Shown: positions 28,020 through 36,390 of the stretch, piece after piece
Numbering within the stretch: position 1 is the stretch's first letter
How the letters are laid out: every line of letters begins with the position of its first letter
The notes under the pieces: generated by a model
Databases searched by the model: none
The model's input: only the letters and a program-made list of their open reading frames with translations
Told to the model about the DNA's origin: nothing
Source of the DNA: an uncultured Phascolarctobacterium sp.
Lineage (GTDB): Bacteria; Bacillota; Negativicutes; Acidaminococcales; Acidaminococcaceae
Assembly (NCBI GenBank): GCA_949295115.1
Contig: CASFJU010000010.1
Location: 58,506-122,505, forward strand
Direction of reading: 5' to 3'
Length of the DNA: 64,000 nt
Translations under genes and position numbers: made by a program

Positions 28020-29258
28020 ATGACAGACTATACGGAAATTGAAAAACTAGCCCTTGAAGAAGTAAAGAAACACGCCAAAATTTATGAAGAAGCCGCGCTG
28101 TTCAACACGGCGAAGGTTATGAAAGCCTTCCGCAGCCACATGGTTTCGGACTTTTACCTGAAGCCGACCACCGGTTACGCTTACAGCGACGTTGGGCGCG
28201 AAAATTTAGACCTGATTTATGCGGATATTTTTAAGGCGGAAGCTGCGCTTGTACGTTCGCAGTTCGTCAGCGGCACGCATGCACTGGCAGTTGCGCTTTT
28301 GGGCGTGCTGCGCGCAGGCGATGAAATGATTGCTGCAACCGGCACACCTTACGACACCATGCAGACCATTATCGGCAGCCCGGTTAAAACGCCCGGCTCG
28401 CTGGTCGATATGGGCGTAATTTATAAAGAAATCCCCATGCAGGACGATAGACCTGATATTGAAGCCATTTGCAGCGCCATTACTGATAAAACAAAGCTCA
28501 TCCATATCCAGCGCTCCTGCGGATACAGCAGCGTACGCAAAACGCTGAACGTGGCGCAGATAGGGGAGATTTGCAGCGCCGTTAAAAAGGTAAAACCGGA
28601 CGTTATCTGTTTTGTAGATAACTGCTACGGCGAATTTATCGAAAAACAGGAGCCTACCGAAGTCGGTGCTGACCTGATGGCAGGTTCGTTAATTAAAAAC
28701 ATGGGCGGCGGCTTTGCGCCGACCGGTGGCTATATCGTTGGCCGTGCTGATCTGGTAGAACTTGCTTCCTACCGCCTTACTGCTCCCGGGCTGGGCGGCG
28801 AAATGGGCGCAACGCTGGGCGATACGGCGCGTGAATTTTACCAGGGCTTGTTTATGGCGCCGCATGTTGTAACGCAGGCCGTTAAAACGGCAATCTTTGC
28901 AGCGGCAGTGTTTAAAAATCTGGGCTATGCCGTTAAACCGCTGCCGGAAGAAAACCGCAGCGACATTATTCAGGCAATCCGTCTGGAAACGCGCGAACGC
29001 CTGTGCAATTTCTGTATAGCCATTCAGACCAATTCACCGGTAGATGCGCATGTAGAGCCTGTACCGGCCATGATTCCGGGCTATCAGGACGAAATTATTA
29101 TGGCGGCAGGCACGTTTGTGCAGGGCGCGTCCATTGAATTAAGCGCCGACGGCCCATGCCGCGAGCCTTACAATGTTTATTTTCAGGGCGGCCTGACCTT
29201 TGAACATGGTCGCATTGCCATTATGAGTGCGGCGCAGATGGTAGGCCCGAAAGCGTAA
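28020..29258 (+). CDS. Methionine gamma-lyase family PLP enzyme (aluminium resistance family)
   Basis: This protein of about 412 residues belongs to the cystathionine-beta-lyase-related family long annotated as aluminium resistance protein. The PLP lysine is probably in SLIKNMGGGFAPTGG. Other typical stretches are FVSGTHALAVALLG and DNCYGEF. The physiological reaction is not established from sequence. I chose ATG 28020; a GTG at 28008 overlapping the hflX stop would add four residues. Directly downstream of hflX is a common place for this gene in Firmicutes. Confidence 0.85.
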   Translation: MTDYTEIEKLALEEVKKHAKIYEEAALFNTAKVMKAFRSHMVSDFYLKPTTGYAYSDVGRENLDLIYADIFKAEAALVRSQFVSGTHALAVALLGVLRAGDEMIAATGTPYDTMQTIIGSPVKTPGSLVDMGVIYKEIPMQDDRPDIEAICSAITDKTKLIHIQRSCGYSSVRKTLNVAQIGEICSAVKKVKPDVICFVDNCYGEFIEKQEPTEVGADLMAGSLIKNMGGGFAPTGGYIVGRADLVELASYRLTAPGLGGEMGATLGDTAREFYQGLFMAPHVVTQAVKTAIFAAAVFKNLGYAVKPLPEENRSDIIQAIRLETRERLCNFCIAIQTNSPVDAHVEPVPAMIPGYQDEIIMAAGTFVQGASIELSADGPCREPYNVYFQGGLTFEHGRIAIMSAAQMVGPKA

Positions 29259-29276
29259 ATCAACGGAGGTGTATTT

Positions 29277-29714
29277 ATGAGCGCGAAAGAAGAATATACG
29301 CAAACAATCAAAAACGTATACAGCATCAACAGCTTTGTTAAGTTGTGCGCCATGGAGCTGGTGGATGTGGAATGCGGCAAAGTAAAGCTGCAAATGCCGA
29401 TTGACGCAGCCAAGCACACCAATCTTTATGAAGTTGCGCACGGCGGTTCGCTGGCGGCGCTTGCCGATACAGCGCTTGGCATGGCCAGTGCCAGTGTGGG
29501 GGCAAGGGTAGTTACCATTAACTATACCATTAACTTCATCAAAAACCTGCATGCAGGCGACGTGGCAACTGCTGTTGGCACCGTAATCCACCGTGGGCAT
29601 AAAACCATCATCATCAACGTTGAAACCTTTAATAAAGAAGGTACGCTGCTTACTGAAATGACCGGCACGATGTACGTTATCGGCCAGTTTGAAAACATAC
29701 CTGAAAAATGGTAA
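29277..29714 (+). CDS. PaaI-type hotdog-fold thioesterase
   Basis: The 145-residue protein has the hotdog fold signature of acyl-CoA thioesterases: N-L-Y-E-V-A-HGG followed by LADTALGMA, where the aspartate after HGG is the usual catalytic residue. Members hydrolyse small aromatic or short acyl-CoA thioesters; the substrate is not visible here. The start ATG has the good site CGGAGGTG. It follows the PLP enzyme by 18 bases and looks co-transcribed. Confidence 0.88.
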   Translation: MSAKEEYTQTIKNVYSINSFVKLCAMELVDVECGKVKLQMPIDAAKHTNLYEVAHGGSLAALADTALGMASASVGARVVTINYTINFIKNLHAGDVATAVGTVIHRGHKTIIINVETFNKEGTLLTEMTGTMYVIGQFENIPEKW

Positions 29715-29737
29715 ATTAGTTTTAATGGTGCAAAGTT

Positions 29738-29842
29738 ATGAAAAAGATTTTAAGACTCATCATTTTTATAGTAGCATTAGTGGTCAGCCTTGCCGCTGCC
29801 GTGATATTCATGAATACGCTTTCCTCATTTTTTATTAAATAA
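29738..29842 (+). CDS. 34-residue single-pass membrane peptide, function unknown
   Basis: A short frame starts at ATG 29738, 23 bases after the thioesterase stop, with GGTG seven to eight bases upstream. The peptide has a basic N-terminus (MKKILR), one continuous hydrophobic stretch of about 20 residues (LIIFIVALVVSLAAAVIF) and a short tail MNTLSSFFIK. It ends before the terminator pair. The basic-then-hydrophobic layout suggests a real inner-membrane peptide, but the ribosome site is modest and no family is recognised. Confidence 0.5.
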   Translation: MKKILRLIIFIVALVVSLAAAVIFMNTLSSFFIK

Positions 29843-29874
29843 TTTTTTATTAAATAATCCACAATAAAAAAGAA

Positions 29875-29898
29875 AAGCAGAACCAAAAAGTTCTGCTT
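29875..29898 (-). terminator. Terminator of lexA
   Basis: AAGCAGAAC and GTTCTGCTT form a perfect 9-bp stem with a six-base loop. On the - strand it is followed by a T-rich run (TTCTTTTTT), so it fits the end of the lexA transcript. Confidence 0.8.
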
Positions 29899-29907
29899 AA
29901 AATCCGT

Positions 29908-29941
29908 AAGCCTTTGCTGAAAAGCAGGGGCTTATTTTTTT
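29908..29941 (+). terminator. Terminator of the hflX-thioesterase unit
   Basis: AAGCC...GCT and AGC...GGCTT pair around a GAAA loop and are followed by seven T on the + strand. Together with the adjacent - strand terminator it separates the two convergent halves of the window. Confidence 0.8.
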
Positions 29942-30033
29942 GATTTACTATTAATATTTTAATGACATCATATAAATATCATATAGAAGTCTGATTAAAA
30001 TTATATAAGCGTTATGCTAAAACCATTTTACAA

Positions 30034-30693
30034 TCACAACATCCTGAAAACTGCAATTACCTTGCCGATAACCTGAATGTTATCGCCGCCAACGATAGGA
30101 GCATAAGCATCGTTTTCAGGCTGCAATCTTACGCAGCGAAGCTCACGGAAATAACGCTTAACAGTAGTTTCTTCGCCGTCAATTAAGGCAACTACAATAT
30201 CACCGTTGTTAGCATAGTTCTGTTTACGCACCACAATATAGTCATGATCCAGGATACCTGCTTTAATCATGCTGTCGCCGTTGACGGAAAGCATGAACAC
30301 ATCTTCGGCGTTGCCCAGCAAATCAAGAGGAATGGGATAGGTATCCTCAATATTTTCAACGGCTAAAATAGGCATACCGGCAGTAACACGGCCAACAAGC
30401 GGAACGGGTACAACGGTTTTCTGGCGCCATTCAGCGTCCTGAGTAAGCTCCAGAGCACGCGGCTTGGCAGGGTCGCGCTGCAAAAAGCCGTATTCTTCTA
30501 ATTTATGCAGGTGGTTATGCACACTTGCGCTGGAAGATAAACCAACGTGCTGGCCAATTTCACGCACAGCAGGCGGATAACCTTTAGTCGCAACGCATTC
30601 ACGGATATATTCTAAAATCTGACGCTGGCGTTCGGTCAGCATATCTTCGGTAATCTGTCCTTCAAAATTTGAAAAGCGTTTATGTCTGGCCAT
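30034..30693 (-). CDS. lexA: SOS repressor LexA
   Basis: LexA represses DNA-damage genes and inactivates itself when RecA filaments form. The 219-residue protein has an N-terminal winged HTH (about residues 18-80, with PPAVREIGQHVGLSS) and a peptidase domain. The cleavage bond is A-G in RVTAGMP, the catalytic serine is in NGDSM, and the lysine is in TTVKRYF. All key residues are present. The start ATG follows AGGAGGCT. Its promoter contains an SOS-box-like site, so it is probably self-regulated. Confidence 0.96.
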   Translation of the reverse strand: MARHKRFSNFEGQITEDMLTERQRQILEYIRECVATKGYPPAVREIGQHVGLSSSASVHNHLHKLEEYGFLQRDPAKPRALELTQDAEWRQKTVVPVPLVGRVTAGMPILAVENIEDTYPIPLDLLGNAEDVFMLSVNGDSMIKAGILDHDYIVVRKQNYANNGDIVVALIDGEETTVKRYFRELRCVRLQPENDAYAPIVGGDNIQVIGKVIAVFRML

Positions 30694-30731
30694 TGATGAG
30701 AGCCTCCTGAAAGTTTATTTGTTATATATTT

Positions 30732-30772
30732 ATTATAACAGTAATCAGCGGAGTAGTCAAAACATTTGTTTG
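30732..30772 (-). promoter_or_regulatory. lexA promoter with SOS-box-like operator
   Basis: On the - strand, -35 TTGACT (30760-30755), a 17-base spacer and -10 TATAAT (30737-30732). Directly at the -35 lies CAAACAAATGTTTT (30772-30759), one base from the perfect palindrome found in the recA promoter. This fits autoregulation by LexA. Confidence 0.8.
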
Positions 30773-31206
30773 CTGTTTCACAAAATTTGTTTTGCTTTTT
30801 GCTGATGGCAGGAGTAGCGATTGGAAAGAATGAGAAAAATATAATTTATAACGTCCGATAATATATATTATGTAAAATTTAAGAATTTCTGAACAAAGGA
30901 TTTAACTTACAAATCACTGCGCCAATCAAACCATTAAATTATCGTTTGATTTTTACATCAAAAATTATATCGAACTGAAAATTTTACCAGCCTGCTCCCG
31001 TTCACTACCTTTAAACTGAACTTTTATCTAAAAATTAACCGCTTAAAATCATCAAGCCATTATTTTTATACGTTTTTTATCTTACACCTTCATATTTTCG
31101 TTTTAAGCGTTTTTACGGTAATTTTAGTATAAGTAGTTGCGCGTATATCTTAAATCGTCTTACAAGCGATTTGTGAAGGTGTGTTTTTGGTAAATCCGCA
31201 AAAAAA
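30773..31206. other. AT-rich intergenic stretch without a recognisable gene
   Basis: No reading frame of convincing length or ribosome site was found on either strand. The stretch is markedly AT-rich. It contains small inverted repeats: AATCAAAC / GTTTGATT (30924-30931 and 30944-30951, with a T-run after the second arm), and AAATCG / CGATTT near 31153-31173. It could contain a decayed gene or an unrecognised small RNA; I see nothing decisive. Confidence 0.5.
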
Positions 31207-31241
31207 TTAGAGGCTCAGGCATTTTCAGCTTAAGCCTCTAA
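31207..31241 (-). terminator. Terminator after the secreted-protein genes
   Basis: TTAGAGGCT pairs with AGCCTCTAA. On the - strand the stem is followed by a run of T (complement of 31201-31206). It lies 25 bases after the stop of the last gene of the pduL unit. Confidence 0.85.
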
Positions 31242-31265
31242 GTCACTGTTCAATTATAACATAAA

Positions 31266-32939
31266 TCAGTACAGATATAAATCGGTCGTATCAAACTGCT
31301 TCATAATTTGCGCATTGGCAGTTGCCTTATTACCCCTGGTAAAATAAAACAGGTTGTTAAAGCGTTGGCTTCTGTCAAAGTAAAGCTGGTTTTTAAAATA
31401 GCAGTCAAACGGAACAAGATTATCATTCATCATTGCAAAAAGCGCATCGCTGTTAAAAGCGCCTTTTGCTTCTTCTGCCGTTGCGGATTGTTCTGCTAAA
31501 ATGCTTGCCTGCTGAATTACTTTAAAGAAGTCTGGAATGTTGGCGTGCAGATTTGCGTCGCAAACCAGGCGCCCGTTGTAATTGTTGATGTCAAAAGTAT
31601 AATTAAAGTTTTCTGCCTTTAAGTATTTTTCTATAGCTGCAACGTCCTGCGGCGTAAGGCTGTACCTGACCTGCTGCACGGCGTTCTCAAACGAGGCCTT
31701 CGTTATTTCCGGAATGTCAAAAATCAGCTTATACTCATCAACATAATGCTGAAATTCAGGTTTAATCTGCGCTACGCTGTTAAAATTGCCGCTGGCCATT
31801 ACCACGCCTTCATCCACAAGGTTCAGCAAATCAGGCATGGTAAACTGCGACAAATCCATTTTTAAGGTTTTAGCCTCGTCATCAAAGCTGATGCCGAAGG
31901 TTTTAACGGCTTCGTCAGCTTTTTCCAGCGAAGTTTCCGGCAGTGCGCTGTAAGCAGTCAGCTCAAAGCCGCCTTTTTCCATATCGTAAATACTGCTGAA
32001 ATCAGTCCTGGTATACAGCCATTTTTCAGGCAGGTTCAGCGTGCGTCCGCTTACATTATCGTTAATCGTCAAAGCCTGCGCCTGCTGCGGAGCGCTGAAT
32101 TTAAGCCCTTTAACAAGCGCCTTGTTCAATTTATTGAAGCCCTTGTTATCAAGTTTGTACAGGTTTTCCATGCCCGGCAGGCTGTCCGCGGCAGCGTAAA
32201 TGCTGGTTACAGCGTACAGATTATCGTTAGCGGAAAGCAGGTAAGTTTTTTCTTTCAGCTTGTACAGATTATCGAATTTCGCAACTACATAGCCGTCGTC
32301 GCTAAATTCAACCTTCATGCCCTGTTCGGCCATTTTGTCGCGCTCCGCCTTGTCCTCCGGCGTGTCAGGTATCAGTTCCGATTTTTTCAGCGGCATTTTC
32401 AGTTCAAAGCCCATCTGGTTGATGTTGGATTCAACCATTAAAGCAGCGTTGCCGTTGATGTTTTCTACCGCAACTTTATCAATCTGTGCCAGTTCGCCAA
32501 GCTGATTGTTTAACTGCAAAAGCCCGCCAAAATCACCGGCTTCGCCGTTGTAGTTTACATAAGCACCGGCAGATGCCTGTTTTAAGTATTTATACGCGTC
32601 GCCTTGCAGCGGATTTTTGGTTGTTTTTAACGCCTGTTTGATGTTTTGCAGGTCGGCATTGAATTTTTCGGTGGAAAAATCAGCGCTGAAATTGCGTTTA
32701 AGCTGTTCCGGCGTCAGGCAGGTTACCATGTGCATGCCGTTAGTTTTTACAGCCTGCTTGTCTATGTCAAAAACGCGGTTTTCAGCGGCAAACATGTTTT
32801 CGCCGACTACCATAATGTTCTGGTCGGGGATTGTTACCGAAAAGCCTGCTTCCCGGCTGACGTATTCAAAAGCACCGGCAGGCAGCGCGCAGCTGCACAA
32901 AACGCCGGTCATCAAAATTCCTGCGTACAATTTTTTCAT
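31266..32939 (-). CDS. Secreted protein of unknown function (paralog 1)
   Basis: The 557-residue protein begins MKKLYAGILMTGVLC and has a Sec signal peptide with likely cleavage after LPAGA. The mature part starts FEYVSREAGFSVTIP. No catalytic motif or known domain is recognised. It resembles the gene just upstream in several places: an opening Y-x-x-[KR]-E-[AS]-GF, a LSANDNLYAVTS segment and a LNLPEKWLYTRTDF segment. The two therefore look like diverged duplicates. I chose ATG 32939 because it begins a normal signal peptide. It should be exported to the envelope or periplasm. Confidence 0.75.
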   Translation of the reverse strand: MKKLYAGILMTGVLCSCALPAGAFEYVSREAGFSVTIPDQNIMVVGENMFAAENRVFDIDKQAVKTNGMHMVTCLTPEQLKRNFSADFSTEKFNADLQNIKQALKTTKNPLQGDAYKYLKQASAGAYVNYNGEAGDFGGLLQLNNQLGELAQIDKVAVENINGNAALMVESNINQMGFELKMPLKKSELIPDTPEDKAERDKMAEQGMKVEFSDDGYVVAKFDNLYKLKEKTYLLSANDNLYAVTSIYAAADSLPGMENLYKLDNKGFNKLNKALVKGLKFSAPQQAQALTINDNVSGRTLNLPEKWLYTRTDFSSIYDMEKGGFELTAYSALPETSLEKADEAVKTFGISFDDEAKTLKMDLSQFTMPDLLNLVDEGVVMASGNFNSVAQIKPEFQHYVDEYKLIFDIPEITKASFENAVQQVRYSLTPQDVAAIEKYLKAENFNYTFDINNYNGRLVCDANLHANIPDFFKVIQQASILAEQSATAEEAKGAFNSDALFAMMNDNLVPFDCYFKNQLYFDRSQRFNNLFYFTRGNKATANAQIMKQFDTTDLYLY

Positions 32940-32971
32940 ACCTGTACACCCTCTTTTATAAGTAAAACTTA

Positions 32972-34225
32972 TCAATCAGTTATCTTATTGTTCCAGAACT
33001 TGTAAGCCATGCTTTCGCCGTCGGCATCGGTGCGGTCATACACAAGCGCCGCAACGGCGGTTTTATCAAACACTTTGCCTTCGGCAAACAGGCGGTAGTA
33101 AAAATCGGTATCAAGCGGGCTTAATTCCGTTTGCACGTAAAAACTCCCCTGCCCGTCTGCGACATTAACATCGTAAGCATAGCTTTTAACGTCGCGCTGG
33201 TATTCAGCAAGGTAGGTTTTAAACTCATCAAGCATCTGCCTTGTTTCCAAAGCCGTCTTGTTGGGGTTGGCAAACAGTTCGTCAGTCCAGCGGCTGTCGT
33301 CCATTTTTACGCTGCACAGCAAAATTCCGTGGCGCAAAACGTCATAATAATCTGCTTTTACAGCTTTTATGTCGTTGCTGTTTGCTTCCTGCGCCGCAGT
33401 GAGTGCAGAATCAAGGTCAGTTACGCCCAAATTAAGCGCCTGTGCGCCAACTTCGAGCATTGCTTCCAGCGGCAGCGCTGCGGTAAAGCAAACAGTCTGG
33501 CCGTTATAATCGTCTTTTAATTGCAGGTAAAACCAGTCGTCCGGCAGGCTTACGGTATAGCCTGCGGTTTTATCGCTGAAGCTTAAAGGTTGGCTTTGCG
33601 GCTGCGGCTTAATGGTTTTAAACTTCTTTAAAAATTTTTCGCCCTGCAAACTTGCAGGCTTTTCATCCGCACCTGCGATAACGCCGACAGTGTTTTCAGG
33701 CAGGTTCTGCGCTTTGGCAGGCTGCTGCGCTGTCATCAGCATATACAGCTTATCGTTGGCAGATGTGAAGTACAGGCTTTGTTCGCCTTCTTCGCCCGCT
33801 GCATATTTAACAACGATATACTTATTGCCGCCAAGTTTCTGCGCTTTAAGGATGTATTCCGGGTCTTCCCCATCCGCCAAAGCGAACAGCGGTGAAACAA
33901 ATACGTTATCAACCAGCTTTAAAATCTGCTGCCGGCTGACGCCGTTGCGCTGCAAAAGCAAAATATCGTTATATTTCTTCTCAAAAACGGCAGTAGTAAA
34001 CGGGCTGCCAAAAAACTTGTCAGCCTGCTCCTGTGCTATAACTTCGGCATAGCCTGCATTGGCGCCGCCGTCTTCAACAAAGCCGTAAAAGCCTTTGCCG
34101 ACTGCGGTAATGTAATTATCGCCCGCGGGGCTTAACGCCTTAAAGCCGGATTCTTTGTCTGTATAGGCAAATGCCGTTGCCGCCAGTTGAACCAGCAGCA
34201 GCGACATACATAAAACTTTACGCAT
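32972..34225 (-). CDS. Secreted protein of unknown function (paralog 2)
   Basis: The 417-residue protein has a signal peptide (MRKVLCMSLLLVQLAATAFA) and a mature part starting YTDKESGFKALSP. It shares layout with the next gene: SGF near the mature start, FTSANDKLYMLMT, and VSLPDDWFYLQLKDD. No known domain was recognised. The start ATG follows GAGGCG and lies 12 bases after the pduL stop, so the two secreted genes are probably co-transcribed with pduL. The gap to the next gene is 32 bases. Confidence 0.75.
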   Translation of the reverse strand: MRKVLCMSLLLVQLAATAFAYTDKESGFKALSPAGDNYITAVGKGFYGFVEDGGANAGYAEVIAQEQADKFFGSPFTTAVFEKKYNDILLLQRNGVSRQQILKLVDNVFVSPLFALADGEDPEYILKAQKLGGNKYIVVKYAAGEEGEQSLYFTSANDKLYMLMTAQQPAKAQNLPENTVGVIAGADEKPASLQGEKFLKKFKTIKPQPQSQPLSFSDKTAGYTVSLPDDWFYLQLKDDYNGQTVCFTAALPLEAMLEVGAQALNLGVTDLDSALTAAQEANSNDIKAVKADYYDVLRHGILLCSVKMDDSRWTDELFANPNKTALETRQMLDEFKTYLAEYQRDVKSYAYDVNVADGQGSFYVQTELSPLDTDFYYRLFAEGKVFDKTAVAALVYDRTDADGESMAYKFWNNKITD

Positions 34226-34237
34226 TTTAACGCCTCA

Positions 34238-34813
34238 TTAATATTTTGTTACGATATCGACCAGAGCGCCGTTTTCAAGCCCGCAAGCATTGCCCTCGTC
34301 GGTGTCGATATGAATTTCGTCGGCATGATCCGGGCCAGTACGCACATAAACATGCTCAAAACGCAGGGCACGCGCGCCAGTGGTTTCCATTGCAACAATG
34401 TCATGGTTTTTCAAATGGTATTTGGCAGCGGTTTCAGGGCACAGGTGAATGTGGCGCTGAACCAGCATAATGCCTTCCTTCAAAACTACTTCGCCCTTGG
34501 GGCCGACCAGCCTGCCGCCCAAAGAGCCGTCCAGATAACCGGAGAAGCAAATCGGCGGGTTAATGCCGAGCGTGCGGGCGTCGGTTTTGGCAAGTTCCAC
34601 CTGCGTATAGGGGCGCAGCGGCCCGATAACACGCAGTTTCATTTTGCCTTTATCGGTTTCAAGGTATACACATTCTTCGCTGGTAAACTGGCCCGGCTGA
34701 ACAATCGGTTTAAGCGGGTGCAGCTCACTGCCGAAGCCGAACAAAATATCCATGTCTTCTCTTTTTAAATGGCAATGACGTCCGGAAACGCCCATTCTTA
34801 ATTTAAAACGCAT
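34238..34813 (-). CDS. pduL: PduL-type phosphate acyltransferase
   Basis: PduL transfers acyl groups between CoA and phosphate (propanoyl or acetyl) and can replace Pta in acyl-phosphate/ATP generation. The 191-residue protein has the two family histidine motifs, SGRHCHL near the start and QRHIHL in the second half, which bind zinc. No microcompartment-targeting N-terminal extension is present, which suggests a free cytoplasmic enzyme. I chose ATG 34813 because AGGTGA is well placed before it; a GTG three codons earlier overlaps that site. Two secreted-protein genes follow. Confidence 0.92.
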   Translation of the reverse strand: MRFKLRMGVSGRHCHLKREDMDILFGFGSELHPLKPIVQPGQFTSEECVYLETDKGKMKLRVIGPLRPYTQVELAKTDARTLGINPPICFSGYLDGSLGGRLVGPKGEVVLKEGIMLVQRHIHLCPETAAKYHLKNHDIVAMETTGARALRFEHVYVRTGPDHADEIHIDTDEGNACGLENGALVDIVTKY

Positions 34814-34859
34814 ATACTTCACCTCATAATCATAAAAAATTTTACACTTTTTCGATAAT

Positions 34860-34910
34860 ATTATACAACAAATTTATGCCCCTTGTCATTTACTTTCGAT
34901 TGTATACAAT
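34860..34910 (-). promoter_or_regulatory. pduL promoter and palindromic operator
   Basis: On the - strand, -35-like ATGACA (34889-34884), an 18-base spacer and -10 TATAAT (34865-34860). Upstream of the -35 is the perfect 12-bp palindrome ATTGTATACAAT (34899-34910). Its TTGTATACAA core resembles operators of GntR-type regulators (established pattern; the regulator here is unknown). Confidence 0.6.
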
Positions 34911-34950
34911 ACCAATATCCGATACCCGCCATCAAAAATTTTTACAAAAT

Positions 34951-34980
34951 AAAAAACAGCCCGCCGTTTAAAGCAGGCTG
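34951..34980 (-). terminator. Terminator of the salvage/nfn operon
   Basis: CAGCC and GGCTG with an inner GC/GC pairing form a hairpin that on the - strand is followed by six T. It lies 18 bases after the stop of the last gene of the operon. Confidence 0.85.
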
Positions 34981-34998
34981 CGTGAAATTTACGGTAAA

Positions 34999-36390
34999 TT
35001 ATTTATTTTTCAAATACTCGTCAATCGCAAGGGCAGCTTTTTTGCCTGCGCCCATGGCGGATATTACGGTGGCTGCGCCGGTTACGATGTCGCCGCCCGC
35101 AAATACGCCGGGGATTGAGGTTGCGCCGTTTTCATCAGCAACGATGTTGCCGCGCTTGTTGGTTTCAAGGTCGTGCGTGGTTTGTTTTAACAGCGGGTTC
35201 GGTCCCTGCCCTATTGCCATAACAACCATGTCAACGTCAAGCACGTATTCGCTGCCTTTAATGGCTACCGGGCTGCGGCGTCCGCTGGCGTCTGGTTCGC
35301 CCAGTTCCATTTTAATGCATTCCATGCCGGTTACCCAGCCTTTTTCGTTGCCTAAAATGCGTACAGGGTTGTTTAAAAGGCGCAGTTCAATGCCTTCTTC
35401 GCGCGCGTGGCCGATTTCTTCCTTACGCGCCGGCATTTCTTCTTCGCTGCGGCGGTAAACAATGTAAACCTGTTCCGCACCGAGGCGTTTGGCGGTACGC
35501 GCTGCGTCCATTGCCACGTTGCCTGCACCGACAACAGCAACCTTTTTGCCTACATAAACAGGCGTTGCAACTTTCGGGAACTGATAAGCGCGCATTAAGT
35601 TAACGCGGGTTAAAAATTCGTTGGCGGAATATACGCCGTTGAGGTTTTCGCCTTCGATGTTCATAAAATGCGGCAGGCCTGCGCCGGTGCCGACATAAAT
35701 AGCGTCGAAGCCTTCTTCTTCAAACAGCTCCTGAATGGTGAATACGCGGCCGATAACGGCGTCCACCATTACTTTTACGCCCAGTTTTTTCAGCGCGTCG
35801 ATTTCGTGCTGTACGATTTCTTTCGGCAGGCGGAATTCCGGAATACCGTACATCAATACGCCGCCGGGTGCATGCAATGCTTCAAAAATAGTTACGTCGT
35901 AGCCCATTTTAGCAAGGTCGCCTGCGGCGGTAAGGCCGGACGGGCCGCTGCCTACGATAGCGACTTTTTTGCCGTTAGGAGCGGCTTTTTCGTTATCTAC
36001 GTTATCCAAGCCATGCTCGCGTGCATAATCCGCTACAAAGCGTTCCAAACGCCCGATAGCAACGCTTTGACCTTTAATGCCCAGCACGCATTTGCTTTCG
36101 CACTGGTTTTCCTGCGGGCAGACGCGGCCGCAAACTGCGGGCAGGCTGTTTTTGCGTTTTAAAATTTTAATGGCTTCTTCCATATTGCCTTCCTTAACAG
36201 CGGCAATAAAGTTCGGAATTTCCACGTTAACGGGGCAGCCGGTTACGCACAGCGGTTTGGGGCAGTGCAGGCAGCGTTCCGCTTCGTCAACGGCGGTTTT
36301 CATGTCGTAGCCAAGGGCTACTTCCTTAAAGTTTTTATTTCTTACGTCAGCCGGCTGTTCCGGCATCGGGTTTCTCATTCCTCCACGCAT
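34999..36390 (-). CDS. NADPH-binding flavoprotein, GltD/NfnB-like large subunit
   Basis: The 463-residue protein has an N-terminal ferredoxin-like domain with two cysteine clusters (CLHCPKPLCVTGCP and CGRVCPQENQCESKC), an FAD-binding segment VGSGPSGLTAAG and an NADPH-binding segment VGAGNVAMDAARTA. This is the glutamate-synthase small-subunit fold. Pairing with the FAD/[2Fe-2S] protein just upstream is the arrangement of the electron-bifurcating transhydrogenase NfnAB and of sulfide dehydrogenase SudAB. I chose ATG 36390, eight bases after GGAGGT, giving a 16-base overlap with the upstream gene. Confidence 0.9.
   Translation of the reverse strand: MRGGMRNPMPEQPADVRNKNFKEVALGYDMKTAVDEAERCLHCPKPLCVTGCPVNVEIPNFIAAVKEGNMEEAIKILKRKNSLPAVCGRVCPQENQCESKCVLGIKGQSVAIGRLERFVADYAREHGLDNVDNEKAAPNGKKVAIVGSGPSGLTAAGDLAKMGYDVTIFEALHAPGGVLMYGIPEFRLPKEIVQHEIDALKKLGVKVMVDAVIGRVFTIQELFEEEGFDAIYVGTGAGLPHFMNIEGENLNGVYSANEFLTRVNLMRAYQFPKVATPVYVGKKVAVVGAGNVAMDAARTAKRLGAEQVYIVYRRSEEEMPARKEEIGHAREEGIELRLLNNPVRILGNEKGWVTGMECIKMELGEPDASGRRSPVAIKGSEYVLDVDMVVMAIGQGPNPLLKQTTHDLETNKRGNIVADENGATSIPGVFAGGDIVTGAATVISAMGAGKKAALAIDEYLKNK

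Noticed and set aside
30924..30951. Inverted repeat AATCAAAC/GTTTGATT with T-run as a terminator of a + strand RNA
   Set aside because: The stem is AT-rich and weak, and no convincing + strand promoter or gene precedes it.
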